Source: Scalesia atractyloides (Eukaryota > Streptophyta > Magnoliopsida > Asterales > Asteraceae). From it: a DNA stretch of 64,000 bases. How positions within the stretch are numbered: position 1 is the stretch's first letter; every line of letters starts with the position of its first letter. Below, piece by piece: positions 10,451 through 22,421 of the stretch. The notes under the pieces are model-generated. The model was not told the origin of the DNA and ran no database searches. It saw only the letters and a program-made list of their open reading frames with translations. Where the stretch lies: contig CAMTDV010000003.1 in NCBI GenBank assembly GCA_947069175.1, positions 82,499,978 to 82,563,977 of the forward strand. The letters run 5' to 3'. A program made the translations under genes and the position numbers.

Positions 10451-11905
10451 AAACAATTCCACTGACCGAACCGGTCAACAAGTCAACAAGTCAACGGTCA
10501 ACGGTCAACGCAAAATAAACAATTTTTTTATATTTTTATTTATTTAATTTAATTTAAAAATCAATTAAAAATACTTAAAAATAACATTTTTAAAGATAGA
10601 AAATAGCCTTAAACTCACAAAAATATATCTAAAAATTTCATTAAAATCCTTAATAAAATCCACTCATTTAATATATTTTTCCGTTATTATTTAGGTTAGT
10701 ATTTCTCGTTGTTCCGCTCATCTAATTCGTGCGCATCTCACCACCTCCAATCCAACGCACCCAATGTGAGTGAATCTTTACAAATTCCCCGTTTAATCAC
10801 GTTTTGGGGTGTATCATGTGTCTTGATATATATATTATACTTAAACCATTGTGCATACATCATATCATGAACTTGTGTATTCAGTTTGTTGTTGTGTGGT
10901 TATTGTTGGATGCAATTTATTATTTTCAGTACATGCAATTTCATAGGCCGCCGCTCCCCATTACATTATGAGCGTTGAGCATGTTCCCCATTTCATTATG
11001 AGCGTGAACCTGGCGTGCCCACATACGATCGGCTCCGTTTGATTGAGCCTTGATCGCACAGACATTTTCATTTTCAATACATGCAATACGATTGGCTCCG
11101 TTTGATTGAGCCTTGATCGCACAGTTTCATTTATGTTATTTATCGTATGATGTTGATATGTTTATGTATGCTATCATATGTTATTGTATGTTATAGTTGT
11201 GATTGCTATTTGCCACTGCTTGATTATTTACATTTGCTCATTATGATTATGCACAATTTTTCATTGATAAACTAACAAGTAAATCAATAATAAATGTTTA
11301 TCTAACAAGGTTCACTCGCCAACTTATGTTGACCCAAAAACCCCTATTTTTACACATGATACAGGTGAACCAGCAGCAGCCAGAAACACATAGGATTGGA
11401 CTAGAAGAATAAAATGATATAGAGTTTGGAATAGTTACGTTTGATTTATTTTCTTTGTATTGTATGGACATGTTTGGATATTTGGAAATGTAACTTTGAC
11501 TTTAATAAATATGAAACATATTAGTAAATATCATGAGCTTTGGTGATGACCCAATTATGCCCCGACTCTTATTCCGCTGCGGGTCGGGGTGTGACAACCA
11601 ATGTGCCCAATTATTGTGTCCATTAGGGACAAGCCTATGAGTTATATAATTGTCAGTGATGACAATGACAGTTGTGACGTTGCGATCCACTGTCCAATAA
11701 TATACGGACTACGTCCAAATTATAGTTTGCCTATGATGGTCCTATTAAGACCTAGGCCAAATATAGATATGTTAAGCCTAAGGGTTGTGATGTTATTCAC
11801 ACTAGTATAAGCAATGGATTGTTATATCCAATATTGAAAGCCGATATGGTTGGTACGCCATGGCTAAATGAAGTTTTATTGGTATATAGAAACCAAGACT
11901 TAAAG

Positions 11906-13090
11906 ATGGCTAACTCAAATGAAGCACAAAGTAGCCACAGGAATGTTGAACCCAACAATGCTGAAAACAAAAATATTAATGATAATGATTTCCAAGCTCG
12001 CATTGATGCGGCTGTGGAAAGGGCCATGAGTAAGGCCTTAGAAAAACTAAGAGAGCCAAGTGCCACTCGCTCTAGACCCCTATCCATTTCACCATCTTCA
12101 GCTCATAGGGAGAGCTCTATTCACTCTTCAAATGCGAAGAGTGAACCAAAGAAAATAGATCTTACTGAAAAGTCCCATTCTGTTAAGGACGGATGTACTT
12201 ATAAGTATTTCGTCTCATGCAAGCCCCGAGACTTTAACGGGGAGAAAGGAGCTGTAGAAACCCTAAAGTGGCTAGACGAGATGGAGACGATAGTAGATAT
12301 CAGCAATTGTGCTGATAAGGATGTGGTCAAGTACGTATCACAATCCTTCAAGGGCGATGCCCTAATATGGTGGAAAGCGATAATTCAATCAACAGGTAAG
12401 GTACACCTGTAAAACTTGGGATGGTCCAAGTTTGTTGAATTGAAAAGAAACTTATTGCCCAACCCATGAGGTGGAGAAGTTAGAGACAGACTTTTTGTCT
12501 CTTTCCATAAAAAACCTAGATTGCCGGAAATATGTTTCCGATTTCAATTCCCTATCTAGGTTAGTATCCTACCCAATCACCCCTGAATCCAAACGCATTG
12601 TGCGTTTTATCAATGGGTTGGCGCCCGAAATAAAGGGCATGGTAAAGGCTGCTCAGCCTAGTACCTATAGGTCCGCTGTAGACCTATCTCTTTCCCTCAC
12701 CCTAGATCTGGTAAGACAAAAGTCGGTTAGGACTGAAACTGACGGAAAGAGGAAACGGGAGGATGATAACTCCCAAAGATTTAAGAAGAAAGGAAATTTC
12801 GGGTTCAAGAAGAACCAGCACACGTCTAGTGACAAACCTCTGTGCAAGATTTGTAAATATAGACATTGGGGACAATGTAGTATAAATCCACAAACCAACC
12901 CCTGTGGTATCTGCAAGAGAAGATGGCATAAGACCTTAGATTGCAAGGATCTTAAGGATGCAGTTTGCTATAACTGCAATGAAAAAGGGCATATAACATA
13001 CAATTGCCCCAAGAAACCCAAAGGTAATGATGCAAAGCCTGGAGAGGCCAAGAAGGGGAATGCCCGTGCCTTTAAAATAAATGCGAGAGA
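11906..13090 (+). pseudogene. gag of element I
   Basis: The start ATG at 11906 is the same as in element II (30401, minus). The first part reads open to a TAA at 12410-12412. A short scrambled stretch follows (12413-12470), after which the frame resumes through the capsid-like part into the nucleocapsid. Three zinc-knuckle motifs are visible near 12840-13010: one CX2CX3HX3C and two CX2CX4HX4C, the last reading [14 protein letters not shown]. Gag packages the element RNA. An upstream in-frame ATG at 11819 exists, but the sequence before 11906 is not shared as coding with element II. The stop plus shift breaks the gene. Confidence 0.85.
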
Positions 13091-15026
13091 AGCTGTTAAT
13101 GACAACAATGTCATAACAGGTACTTTCCCCATTAAGGATATCTATGCTAGAGTTCTTTTCGATTCGGGTGCGGATAAATCATTTGTTGATCATAAGTTTA
13201 GTAAACTGTTAAATTTACCCATAAGAACTCTAGATAAAACTTATGAGATAGAACTTGCCGATGGAACCTTAGAAACTGCTTCTTTCATTCTTGATGGATG
13301 CTCTATATCCATTAAGAATCATTCCATCCCTATCTCTCTTCTGCCAATGAAATTGGCAGGGTTCGATGTTGTCTTGGGCATGGATTGGTTATCTCATAAC
13401 CAAGCTGGCATTGCCTGTGATAAAAAGCTTATTGAAATTAAAACCCTATCTGGTGAAAAGATCACCATCCCCGGAGACTCACACTATGGACTGCCAGACA
13501 AGGTGTCGTTATTTAAGGCATCCAAGTATTTGAGAAAAAGTTGTGTCATTTACATAGCACAAGTCATCATAAATGAACCAAAGCCGAACCTTGAAGATCA
13601 ACCAGTTATCTCGGAGTATCCCGATATTTTCACTGAAGAATTACCAGGCCTACTTCCAGATAGGCAAGTAGAATTCAGAATTGACATCATACCAGGATCA
13701 GCACCCGTAGCTAGAGCTCCAGGTAGGCTATCTCCAACCGAAATGAATGAGTTAAGAGTTCAATTGGACGAACTCTTGGAGAAAGGCTATATTCAGCCTA
13801 GTTCCTCACCTTGGGGAGCTCCTATTCTGTTTGTAAAGAAGAAAGACGGATCAATGCGAATGTGCATCGACTATCGGGAGCTAAACAAGTTAACAATCAA
13901 GAATAGATATCCTCTACCCAGGATCGATGATTTATTCGACCAACTTCAAGGGGCTAGTTACTTCTCCAAGATCGATTTGAGATCCGGATATCATCAATTG
14001 AAGTTTAGGAACGAAGATGTTCCTAAGACAGCCTTCAGGACCCGCTATGGTCACTTTGAATTTTTAGTGATGCCTTTTAGGCTCACAAATGCACCTGCAG
14101 CATTCATGGACCTCATGAACAGAGTCTGCAAACTGTATTTTGATAAGTTTAAAATTGTCTTCATAGACGACATACTTATCTATTCTAGTAATCAAACTGA
14201 TCACGAGAAACATCTTCGCTGCATCCTAGAATTATTAAGACAGGAGAAACTTTATGCAAAGTTCTCTAAATGCGAATTTTGGCTTAGAGAAGTCAAATTC
14301 CTTGGACATGTTGTAAGTGAGCGTGATATCCAAGTGGATCCCGTCAAGATAGAATCCATAATGAATTGGGAAGTACCCAAGACCCCATCGGAGATTCGTA
14401 GTTTCTTAGGATTGGCTGGTTACTATAGGAGGTTCATTGAAAACTTCTCAAGAATAGCCACTCCTTTGACTACCCTGACCCGTAAAAATGTTAAGTTTGT
14501 TTGGGGTCCAAAGCAACAAGAATCTTTTGAGATTCTTAAACACAAGTTGAACAACGCTCCGGTGTTATCTCTACCTGAGGGTATTGAGAATTTTGTTGTC
14601 TATTGTGATGCATCACACACCGGTATGGGTTGTGTGCTAATGCAAAATGGTAAGGTAATTGCCTACGCATCACGACAATTTAAGGTGCATGAAAAGAATT
14701 ACACCACCCATGATTTGGAGCTGGGTGCCGTTGTATTTGCACTAAAACTGTGGAGACATTACTTGTATGGTACAAAGTGTGTTATATACACAGACCATAA
14801 AAGTCTCCAACACCTGTTCAATCAGAAGGAATTGAACATGCGACAACGTCGGTGGAAGGAAACGCTTAATGATTATGATTGCGAGATTCGCTACCATCCC
14901 AGCAACGCAAATGTAGTTGCCGACGCCTTAAGTCGCATAGAAATAAATAAACCTATTAGGATTAACGCCAAGAGCATAGAGCTCAGAAATAGCTTAAATG
15001 AAAAGCTATTAGATGCGCAAAAGTAA
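13091..15026 (+). pseudogene. Protease, reverse transcriptase and RNase H of element I
   Basis: Open from 12471 to a TAA at 15024-15026. The protease active site [11 protein letters not shown] is near 13157. The reverse transcriptase has [20 protein letters not shown] near 13872 and the catalytic FIDDILIYS near 14160. RNase H begins near 14608 ([13 protein letters not shown]) and runs past the TDHKSLQHL motif. Element II has CAA where this copy has the terminal TAA, so the stop is a mutation within the polyprotein and integrase continues in the same frame. The polyprotein would process itself, copy the RNA and degrade the template. The reverse transcriptase type is chromovirus-like. Confidence 0.92.
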
Positions 15027-16454
15027 GCCTTGTTAGAGGCTAATATTCCTAATGAGGGATTAGGCGGAACCGTTGATCAGTTAACACCTATAAAGGATGG
15101 AATCCTGAGATTTAATGATAGAATTTGGGTTCCAATCTTTGGAGGACTTAGAAATCTAATCCTCCAAGAAGCGCACAATTCAAGATACTCGGTTCACCCG
15201 GGAGGTGACAAGATGTATCAAGACTTGAAGAAGAATTATTGGTGGATGGGTTTGAAGAAATCCATAGCCACTTATGTAGCTAAGTGTCTGACGTGTTCGC
15301 AAGTTAAGTCCGAACATCAGAAACCGTCAGGACTTCTACAACAACTTGAGATTCCCACTTGGAAATGGGAAATGGTAACAATGGACTTAATTACCAAGTT
15401 ACCTAAGACCAAATGTGGAAATGACACGATTTGGGTCATAGTTGATAGGCTGACTAAGTCAGCGCACTTTTTGCCAATTAAAGAAACTTATAATTCTGAC
15501 AGATTGGCAAAGTTGTATGTGGACAAGATTGTGTCCCTACAAGGTTTGCCGGTATCTATTGTAACTGATAGAGAGACTAGATATACATCTCACTTTTGGA
15601 AAAGTTTCCAACAATCATTAGGCACAAGATTAAATTTTAGTATGGCTTACCATCTACAGACTGATGGTCAAAGTGAGCGTACTATTCAAACTCTGGAAGA
15701 CATGCTTAGGGCATGTGTAATTGATTTAGGTGGAAGATGGGATGACAACTTACCGCCAATAGAATTCTCCTACAATAACATCTATCATACTAGCATCAAG
15801 CCTGCTCCTTTTGAGGCCTTCTATGGGAGAAAAGGTCGAACGCCCGTGTGCTGGGCAGAAGTTGGGGAAGCCCAACTATCAGGACCAGAGATTGTCCTGG
15901 AGACCACGGAAAATGTTGTACAAATCCGTGATCGTCTCAAAGCTGTCGGTGATAGGCAGAAGAGCTGTGCTGACAAGAGGCGTAAACCTCTTCAGTTCCA
16001 AATAGGGGACAAGGTCATGCTGAAAGTATCACCCTGGAAAGGTGGATGCGTTTTGGAAAGAAGGGCAAGTTAAACCCAAGATATATAGGACCCTTCGAGA
16101 TAATCGAATGTGTCTGCACGGTTGCTTATAAGCTCAGGTTGCCAAAGGAGCTTAGTGGAATTCATGATGTATTCCACCTATCTAATCTTAAGAAATGTCT
16201 AGCCGGTGAATCGCTAGCCATGTCACACGAAGATGTGCAAATTGATGAAAACCTGAGGTTCGTTGAAAAAACCGATTTCGATTGAGGATCGACAGGTTAA
16301 GAAGATCCGAAGAAAAATGATACCTATAGTAAAGGTTAAGTGGGACGCTTTTAGAGGTCCCGAGTATACATGGGAGGTTGAGTCCACTATGCGACAAAAG
16401 TACCCCATCTTTTTGAATAAAATCTCGAGGTCGAGATTTCTTTTAAAGGGGTGA
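15027..16454 (+). pseudogene. Integrase and chromodomain-like tail of element I
   Basis: In frame with the preceding reverse transcriptase. The zinc-binding HHCC region is at ~15165-15310 ([18 protein letters not shown] and CLTCSQVK). The catalytic D,D,E core runs from the MDLITKLPK region through [13 protein letters not shown] to the glutamate in [10 protein letters not shown] lost base near 16042 shifts the frame, and a second shift lies near 16266. The tail (VKKIRRKMIPIVKVKW, then EYTWEVE) looks like the diverged chromodomain of Tekay-type chromoviruses, thought to guide insertion to heterochromatin. The three-part break makes this copy inactive. Confidence 0.9.
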
Positions 16455-16457
16455 GGA
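16441..16457 (+). other. Polypurine tract of element I
   Basis: AAAGGGGTGAGGA directly before the 3' LTR start at 16458. It is the plus-strand primer site. Confidence 0.85.
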
Positions 16458-19400
16458 TGTAACACCCTGTAAAATCGTATCCAATATTATAGTGACACGT
16501 GTTGTATTTTAAAATATAGTCTGTTGAAGACCAATAAAGACTAAAGGCGTCAACATGCTCAAGCTGAGCCTCTGAGTGACAGTCCGATGTCAACATGAAT
16601 AAATAACAGCCTCTGAGTGACTGATATGTCAACATGCTTAAATCATTAGCCTCTGAGCGACTGATATGTCAACATGCTTGAAATTTAGCCTCTGAGCGAC
16701 TAATATGTCAACATGCCTAGCCTCTGAATGACATCGGAATCAACATGCTTATAACAAGCCTCTTAGTGATCCTTTGTGAAGTCCTAACTCTCATATGTGC
16801 CATTTGTTGGATGAGACGGTTCAATTTTGTAAATATTGAAAGTTGGGTGATGGAGGGATTAAAAGCGTCAACATGTTAATTTATACCTATGAGTGACCTT
16901 TTAACGAACCGAGAGCTTGACAATGTCCGGGCATAATCCCGGGTATGCCAAGTATTGGCTACGAAGGACTAAAAGTGCCAAAAAGGTGTTTAAAAAGGTT
17001 TTTTAGAAGATTTAATAAGTTAAGGGGTTAAAAGTGTCAAACTTTGAAAGTCGCCAGGGGGCGGTCGCGGGCCGCAAGAGACCAGGCCTGGGTCTCTCGC
17101 GAGGCGCGAGAAGCCCTCTGCTGCAGAAAATTTGTTTGGTCTCCAAGCAAAACCCCAAAACCATTAATTCGAAACCATGGCTTCTCTAAACTGCTATGCC
17201 ACATTTTGGGAAACTTGTAAGCTTCTTCTTACACCCCTAAACACCTGGCTTCACCTCCTTTGAGTTCTCCAACTATAAATAGGTGATCAAGTTCACAATT
17301 TGAACTTGCACCTTTCTAAATCATAACTCTTCTCCCCCCTCTGGAAGTTCCTAGCTGAAAGGAGCATCCAACTTAGTTCTCTTGCATTGTAGGAACCTCT
17401 TGTAAGTGTTCCTTGCTCCTACATTTTCGTTTATAGGCTTTTATAACCAAAAGTCAAGCATTTTACAGAAAACGCTTTGATTTTCAGTTAAGACCATTAT
17501 AGTCCAGCCATTGTTCGAAATGAACATGGATAAGTGATCGTAATAAGGTAGGTGTTAATCCCTATAAAGGGCACCTCCTGAAGATCACATTTGCTAGACC
17601 AATTGACGGGTCAAAGTTAAGCTATTAAAAAGTCAATCAGGCCATTTTTCAGAAAAATCATAAATTGATCTTATAAATATTATGAAACCTGTTTTGACAC
17701 TTGTTAATAATTATTAGAACATGTAAGAACATGTACGGCTCGTCAATTTCAGTTCTAGGTTCGGTTCGCAACCAAAAGTCGTGAAGTTTGACTTCTACTT
17801 TGACTTTCGATTCTGACCCGATTTAGATTAGTTACCTACTAATCTAAAGTTGCATTATGATCATAATTTAATGTAGCATAACCCTCTGAGGTTATATTAC
17901 ATGATCATAATCAGAATCCAAGTTTATGCGCAAGTTCCATAATTATGCCATCTTTGACCAAAATTTACTTTTTGCATAAAACAAGGTTTTAAATGGTAAT
18001 GAACTTGAAAATGAGTTTCTACTGATGTAATATTATAAGTAGGATTATTTGGGATGTTAAACCAAGTTATAAACTGAGTTTTCAAGCAATTCCTTAAACT
18101 ATGTCGATAAATGACGGTTTTAGCCCCTGTGGCTTATAAAATAGTTTTAATCAAATCTTTTTAAGGAAAATCATTTACCTACTGATATGCTATATTAAAT
18201 AACATATTTTAAACATTTTAATCTGACTGTAACATCAGTTTTCATAAACATCGCTTAAAGACGTCAAATTACGACATAAGCGTCGTTTCAACGCATAGTA
18301 TGGTTTTAAACCATATTAATGGACCAAGACTTATTATCTACTGATTTTAAAACTTATTTTAAACATATTTACAGTAGGTACCTGTTTTAAACTCATAATC
18401 CCAAATAATTTATAAACTATGTGTAAAATGACCAAAATGCCCCTTTGGTGCATAGTTTGGTCATAAAAGGTAAAATACATATATAATTGATATCCTACTG
18501 ATATTATATCATAAATAAAGTATTTTTCCAGAATACTTATAATCATAACATTAAATTATATTCAAGTTCCTTTCATATGATATGGAATTACTAAAACGCC
18601 CTTATTAGGCATAATTTCGTTTTATAACCTTAACGAGCATACAAGTTGATATCCTACTGATATCTTAACTTATTTAAAGTATAATGGCATATAGAACATG
18701 GCCACAACTTCTCCGGTTACTCGATATCGCTAATATGCGCACAGTTACGCATATATAACTATTTTACGGAAATTAACCGAAACGGGTTTAACCTTGTCAT
18801 TTAAGTTTCAAAATCCAGAATGTATATAGTTTACCCATATTAAACAAGTCAGGTACTTGTTGGGGTTGAACTACATTCTATCCAATCATCGTTTAATCTA
18901 GCGTCATACGTTTTGATCAAGTACGCTAGTCGGTCTAAGTCTATGACTTAAATAAGACCGTTAGTATTTAATTGGTTAGTTTATGCCATAATCCAGACTA
19001 GAGACTTGCCGGTAAATGCTATCCGCACTTAGTCCTTTTTGTGTACGGCTGAGTTATTAAAAATTAAAGAAGACTAGCTCAGGTAAATACTCTTGACTTA
19101 TTTACGGGCTTGGGTTACGGTAAATTATTACCGCTTGGTCGGAAATGGGATTCAATCAAACGCTGGTTCGGGAATAATAAATCCGCATATTCTGTTTTAA
19201 TCAGTTTTGTTTGATAATTTAAACATAGGGGGTTAACTACCGTGTCCTGGATATCCTCGGCTCATTACAATAGAAATGGCCACGACCTTAGCACGGGTGT
19301 AGCCATACACCCGATAGACGCTCAATTATGCATTCCCACAAGGTTGGGAGGAATTGACTCCTTCGTGAGTCCAAAGTGGTGTGTACGTTAATTGTGTATC

Positions 19401-19898
19401 GGTCTCTGTACCGGGCCGCGTATGTATGACAAACATGTAAATCTGTTAACAAGGTTGGACGGTCAATTAACCCAAGTTATAAAAAGATTTTGTGCTGATA
19501 CGCACTTTAAACATTTTTGGAATGTTTTCAAAATGAGTCAGTTGGGTGTATTTACCAGCGAAAGCTGACGTATTTTCAAAAGACTAAACTGCAGGTACAA
19601 TACGAAAATAGGCTGGAAGTGCTCGGTAGTGATAGAGGATCTTGCAAATCCTAAATCTGCCCAAAGTCTGTTTTATATTCTTTCCATGTACAATTTATGA
19701 TGCGTATGTGGATCTTCTATTACGAGCCTGTATATTATTTTGTATTTTCGAACATTCGGTTTGTAATAGTAATTTTACTCCAAGACTTCCGTTGTGCCGT
19801 GTTTAATTGACTATGATGATTATCAACTGAAGTCACGATATTTCCCACCTGGGCCCACCGGTGTATGGATTTCGGGATTTGAAATCCGGGGTGTGACA
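16458..19898 (+). repeat. 3' LTR of element I
   Basis: A 3,441-bp LTR with the same ends and inner landmarks as the 5' LTR: minisatellite 16540-16770, hairpin 17073-17101, TATA box 17274-17281. Scattered substitutions and small indels separate the two. Confidence 0.95.
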
Positions 19899-21120
19899 AA
19901 TGTCTTGTTCAGATGAACATAGCCAACAAGCCTAGCATTAAAGTTAGCATTTTCTGACGGCACTTACTATTAATACATTCCCTTCAAATATTCATTCTTC
20001 TCGGTGCTTATGCACCTACTATTCTTTCATAAATTTCTTACATGTATACTATTACATATTACATATACCAGTTCTACACACAATTCTTATATTTTGTTAA
20101 TTATTTCACCACTTTTTGTAGTTTGACTTTTCAGGGTCAAACTGGCACTTCTACTTATCGTACATGTCTTAAAGTACCCGTTTGGTACTCTTTCTAATTC
20201 AAGCATACTTACAAGATATTATTTTAGCTATTCATGCGAAAGTTTTCATTTCCTTGTAATTTACATAAGTCATTCATCTGAATTCTAACCTATCATTTGT
20301 TTTGACTTGCATGGTTCGATTAATAACATTCTTCACATATAATGTATTCAAAACTCATTTTTTTAATTAGGTTTCTTGCTTCTACAATAGCTTTCATCGG
20401 TTATACTTACTTAATGAATCAATCATGTCATACTACTTTACTATTATTTGCTTAATAATTATTTACTTAACTTCGTTTGGCTCTTCGAAGATCCAACTGT
20501 AAATACATTTTTATCTATGCTTTATCAATTACCCAACCGACCATTAGGAGGCGTTCCGCATTCAAACTCGGGTCTCCTACTTTTCGTCAAAACTTTTATC
20601 ACATCTTTCAACACAACTTCCTTTATAGTGGTTTATGCTAGAAAACTTTTATATTTCAATTTTTACCCTCCGTATGACATTAGACCAAATTGACTGTCAA
20701 CCCGTTACTAGATGCATTCCTCTTGGGTTAATTTATTACCCAAATTTGACACATCCTTCTTTAGTTTAGCCATAAGCTCCTACCGGAAGCATAATCTTTT
20801 ATACATACCTGACGCAAGTCCAAAGCCATTGACTCGTTATCCACACTTTGCAATGGTTATTTCTTTCCAATTTGTGGCAAGGCATGCCCATTCATTACTG
20901 CTTACCTATAAGCATAAAACTTGACAACCAAAACATTTAATACCAGCTTCAAATGGCGAGCACCATTTGATCCACATGACTCGTTTGTCCTTTTTAAGCC
21001 ATTCAACATACGAACATGTTTGCATATATACATATGTAGGTTTAAAACATATCTTGAATATTATTTGCTTTAAGGAACGTTTACTTGTTTGTTTCGAGCT
21101 TACAGTTCCAAACATTTCCA

Positions 21121-21730
21121 TTCTTATCCTACGTTCTTACCGGTTTCTCTGAACTTACTTACAGATTCGAACATTTTCATTCTCATTATACATTCTTACT
21201 TGTTTGATCCGTATTTACTTACGAATTCAAACATTTTCATTCTCATTATACATTCTTACCTGTTTGATCCGTACTTACTTACATATTCGAATATTTTCAT
21301 TCTCATTATACATTATTACCTGTTTGATCCGTACTTACTTACGGATTCAAACATTTTCATTCTCATTATACATTCTTACTTGTTTGATCCGTACTTACTT
21401 ACGGATTCAAACATTTTCATTCTCATTATAAATTCTTACCTGTTTGATCCGCACTTACTTACGGATTCAAACATTTTCATTCTCATTATATATTCTTACT
21501 TGTTTGATCCGTACTTACTTACGGATTCAAACATTTTCATTCTCATTATACATTCTTACATGTTTGATCCGTACTTACTTACGGATTCGAATATTTTCAT
21601 TCTCATTATACATTCTTACCTGTTTGACCCGTACTTACTTACGGATTCAACCATTTTCATTCTCATTATACATTCTTACATGTTTGATTCGTACTTACTT
21701 ACGGATTTCAAACATTTTCATTCTTATACA
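21121..21730. repeat. 60-bp minisatellite, about 10 units
   Basis: Units with the core CATTCTCATTATACATTCTT, then TGTTTGATCCGTACTTACTT and ACGGATTCAAACATTTT, repeat with an exact 60-base period. The first unit is diverged and the last carries one extra base. Because 60 is divisible by three, a 219-codon frame stays open on the plus strand. That is a by-product, and it runs against the element's orientation. Confidence 0.95.
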
Positions 21731-22321
21731 TTGCCCTCCACTTCTTGAGAGTCTAATAACTCTTTCACCCACACGTCAAACTTATTCCCAACTCTATCGG
21801 ACATACATGCGTTGATTATCATGCTTTCACGACTGTCGTATGCTTCTTGGGTATTGGCCAGGTGCGCAATCCACATGCTAGTTTCGTGCCTTCATGATAG
21901 TCATCGCCTTATATCCGAAGAAATGGGTTTTTAGTTCGTGTAACATCTTTAAAACCTTAACAAGGCAGTATTATTGTCTTTTGTTTAATATTTACCCTCC
22001 CCAAGAAGATTCTTCCTTTTTCCTTCAAAACCGGTACCCATATATACATTAATATTGTGTACCTGGGGTCCATCTGTCTAATTACATGCTTTGGCATTCA
22101 CCCTAGACCACATTCTTGGATCATTCTCCTCAATCCTTTGAGCTTACCTTACATATACAATTCAGTTAGTTTCTTTATGTGAATACATATATGCATGCTT
22201 ACATTCATTTACTCATTTGGATCTTGATCGAGTCTTGAATTGTATGGGTTCTTTATCACAAGAGCACACAGGTTTGAGTTCAAGTACTTACTTTCTTGTA
22301 CTTTATTTCGCTCAAACCATG

Positions 22322-22333
22322 GCTCTGATACCA
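22322..22333 (-). other. Primer binding site of family III element
   Basis: On the minus strand this reads TGGTATCAGAGC, three bases from the LTR end at 22337. It proves the minus orientation and marks the 5' end of the interior. Confidence 0.9.
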
Positions 22334-22336
22334 ACT

Positions 22337-22421
22337 TGTAACACCCTAAACACATTTTGACCCAAATCAACGCAGCGGAAATGTGAACCATAAAATTTAT
22401 TCCTTAGAATTAATCTAACGT
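22337..22421 (-). mobile_element. 5' LTR of family III element, cut by element II
   Basis: About 85 bases matching the inner end of the solo LTR at 38512-38596 with a few substitutions. They then stop at the left end of element II. The remaining ~2.85 kb of this LTR is not found elsewhere in the window. Confidence 0.85.

Larger units (their letters stand above)
8949..11596 (+). mobile_element. Family IV solo LTR (copy a) inside element I
   Basis: A 2,648-bp unit starting TGTAACAT and ending CGGGGTGTGACA, flanked by the perfect 5-bp duplication ACCAA (8944-8948 and 11597-11601). It has no interior, primer site or polypurine tract, so it is a solo LTR left after recombination. It aligns end to end with 51200-53940. 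Inside are four tRNA-like modules, repeated CGCCGGAA blocks each followed by a splice-donor-like CGGTAWG (9530-9880), and paired short repeats near 10960-11125. Plus orientation is inferred from similarity of its ends to those of element I. Confidence 0.93.
3354..19898 (+). mobile_element. Element I: chromovirus-like Ty3/gypsy retrotransposon
   Basis: A complete element of 16,545 bp. LTRs are 3354-6796 and 16458-19898, both starting TGTAACACCC and ending GGGTGTGACA. The perfect 5-bp target duplication AATGT lies at 3349-3353 and 19899-19903. The interior holds, in order, a methionine-tRNA primer site, the accessory frame ORF0, a minisatellite spacer broken by a family IV solo LTR, gag, protease, reverse transcriptase, RNase H, integrase with a chromodomain-like tail, and a polypurine tract. 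The gene order and the C-terminal tail fit the Tekay/Del group of chromoviruses; that assignment is from memory of the family, not a search. Several stops and frameshifts make it non-functional. The LTRs differ by a few percent by eye, so it is not a very recent insertion. Confidence 0.95.
19899..22336 (-). mobile_element. Interior of family III element, right segment
   Basis: Continues the interior after the AATGT duplication (19899-19903). It contains a 60-bp minisatellite and ends with the primer binding site at 22322-22333. No gag, protease, reverse transcriptase or integrase motif is visible in any frame. The whole interior is about 3.3 kb between LTRs of ~2.9 kb, which fits a large retrotransposon derivative moved by enzymes of another element. 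Confidence 0.8.

Noticed and set aside
11819..11905. N-terminal extension of gag
   Set aside because: In frame with gag, but element II and the start context favour ATG at 11906; the stretch is probably leader sequence.
21121..21730. Regular array that might suggest a CRISPR
   Set aside because: The whole 60-bp unit repeats with no unique spacers, and the setting is a plant retrotransposon.
21089..21815. 219- and 123-codon plus-strand frames with 20-residue repeats
   Set aside because: Produced by the 60-bp minisatellite, which is divisible by three. They run against the element's orientation and show no start context or domain.
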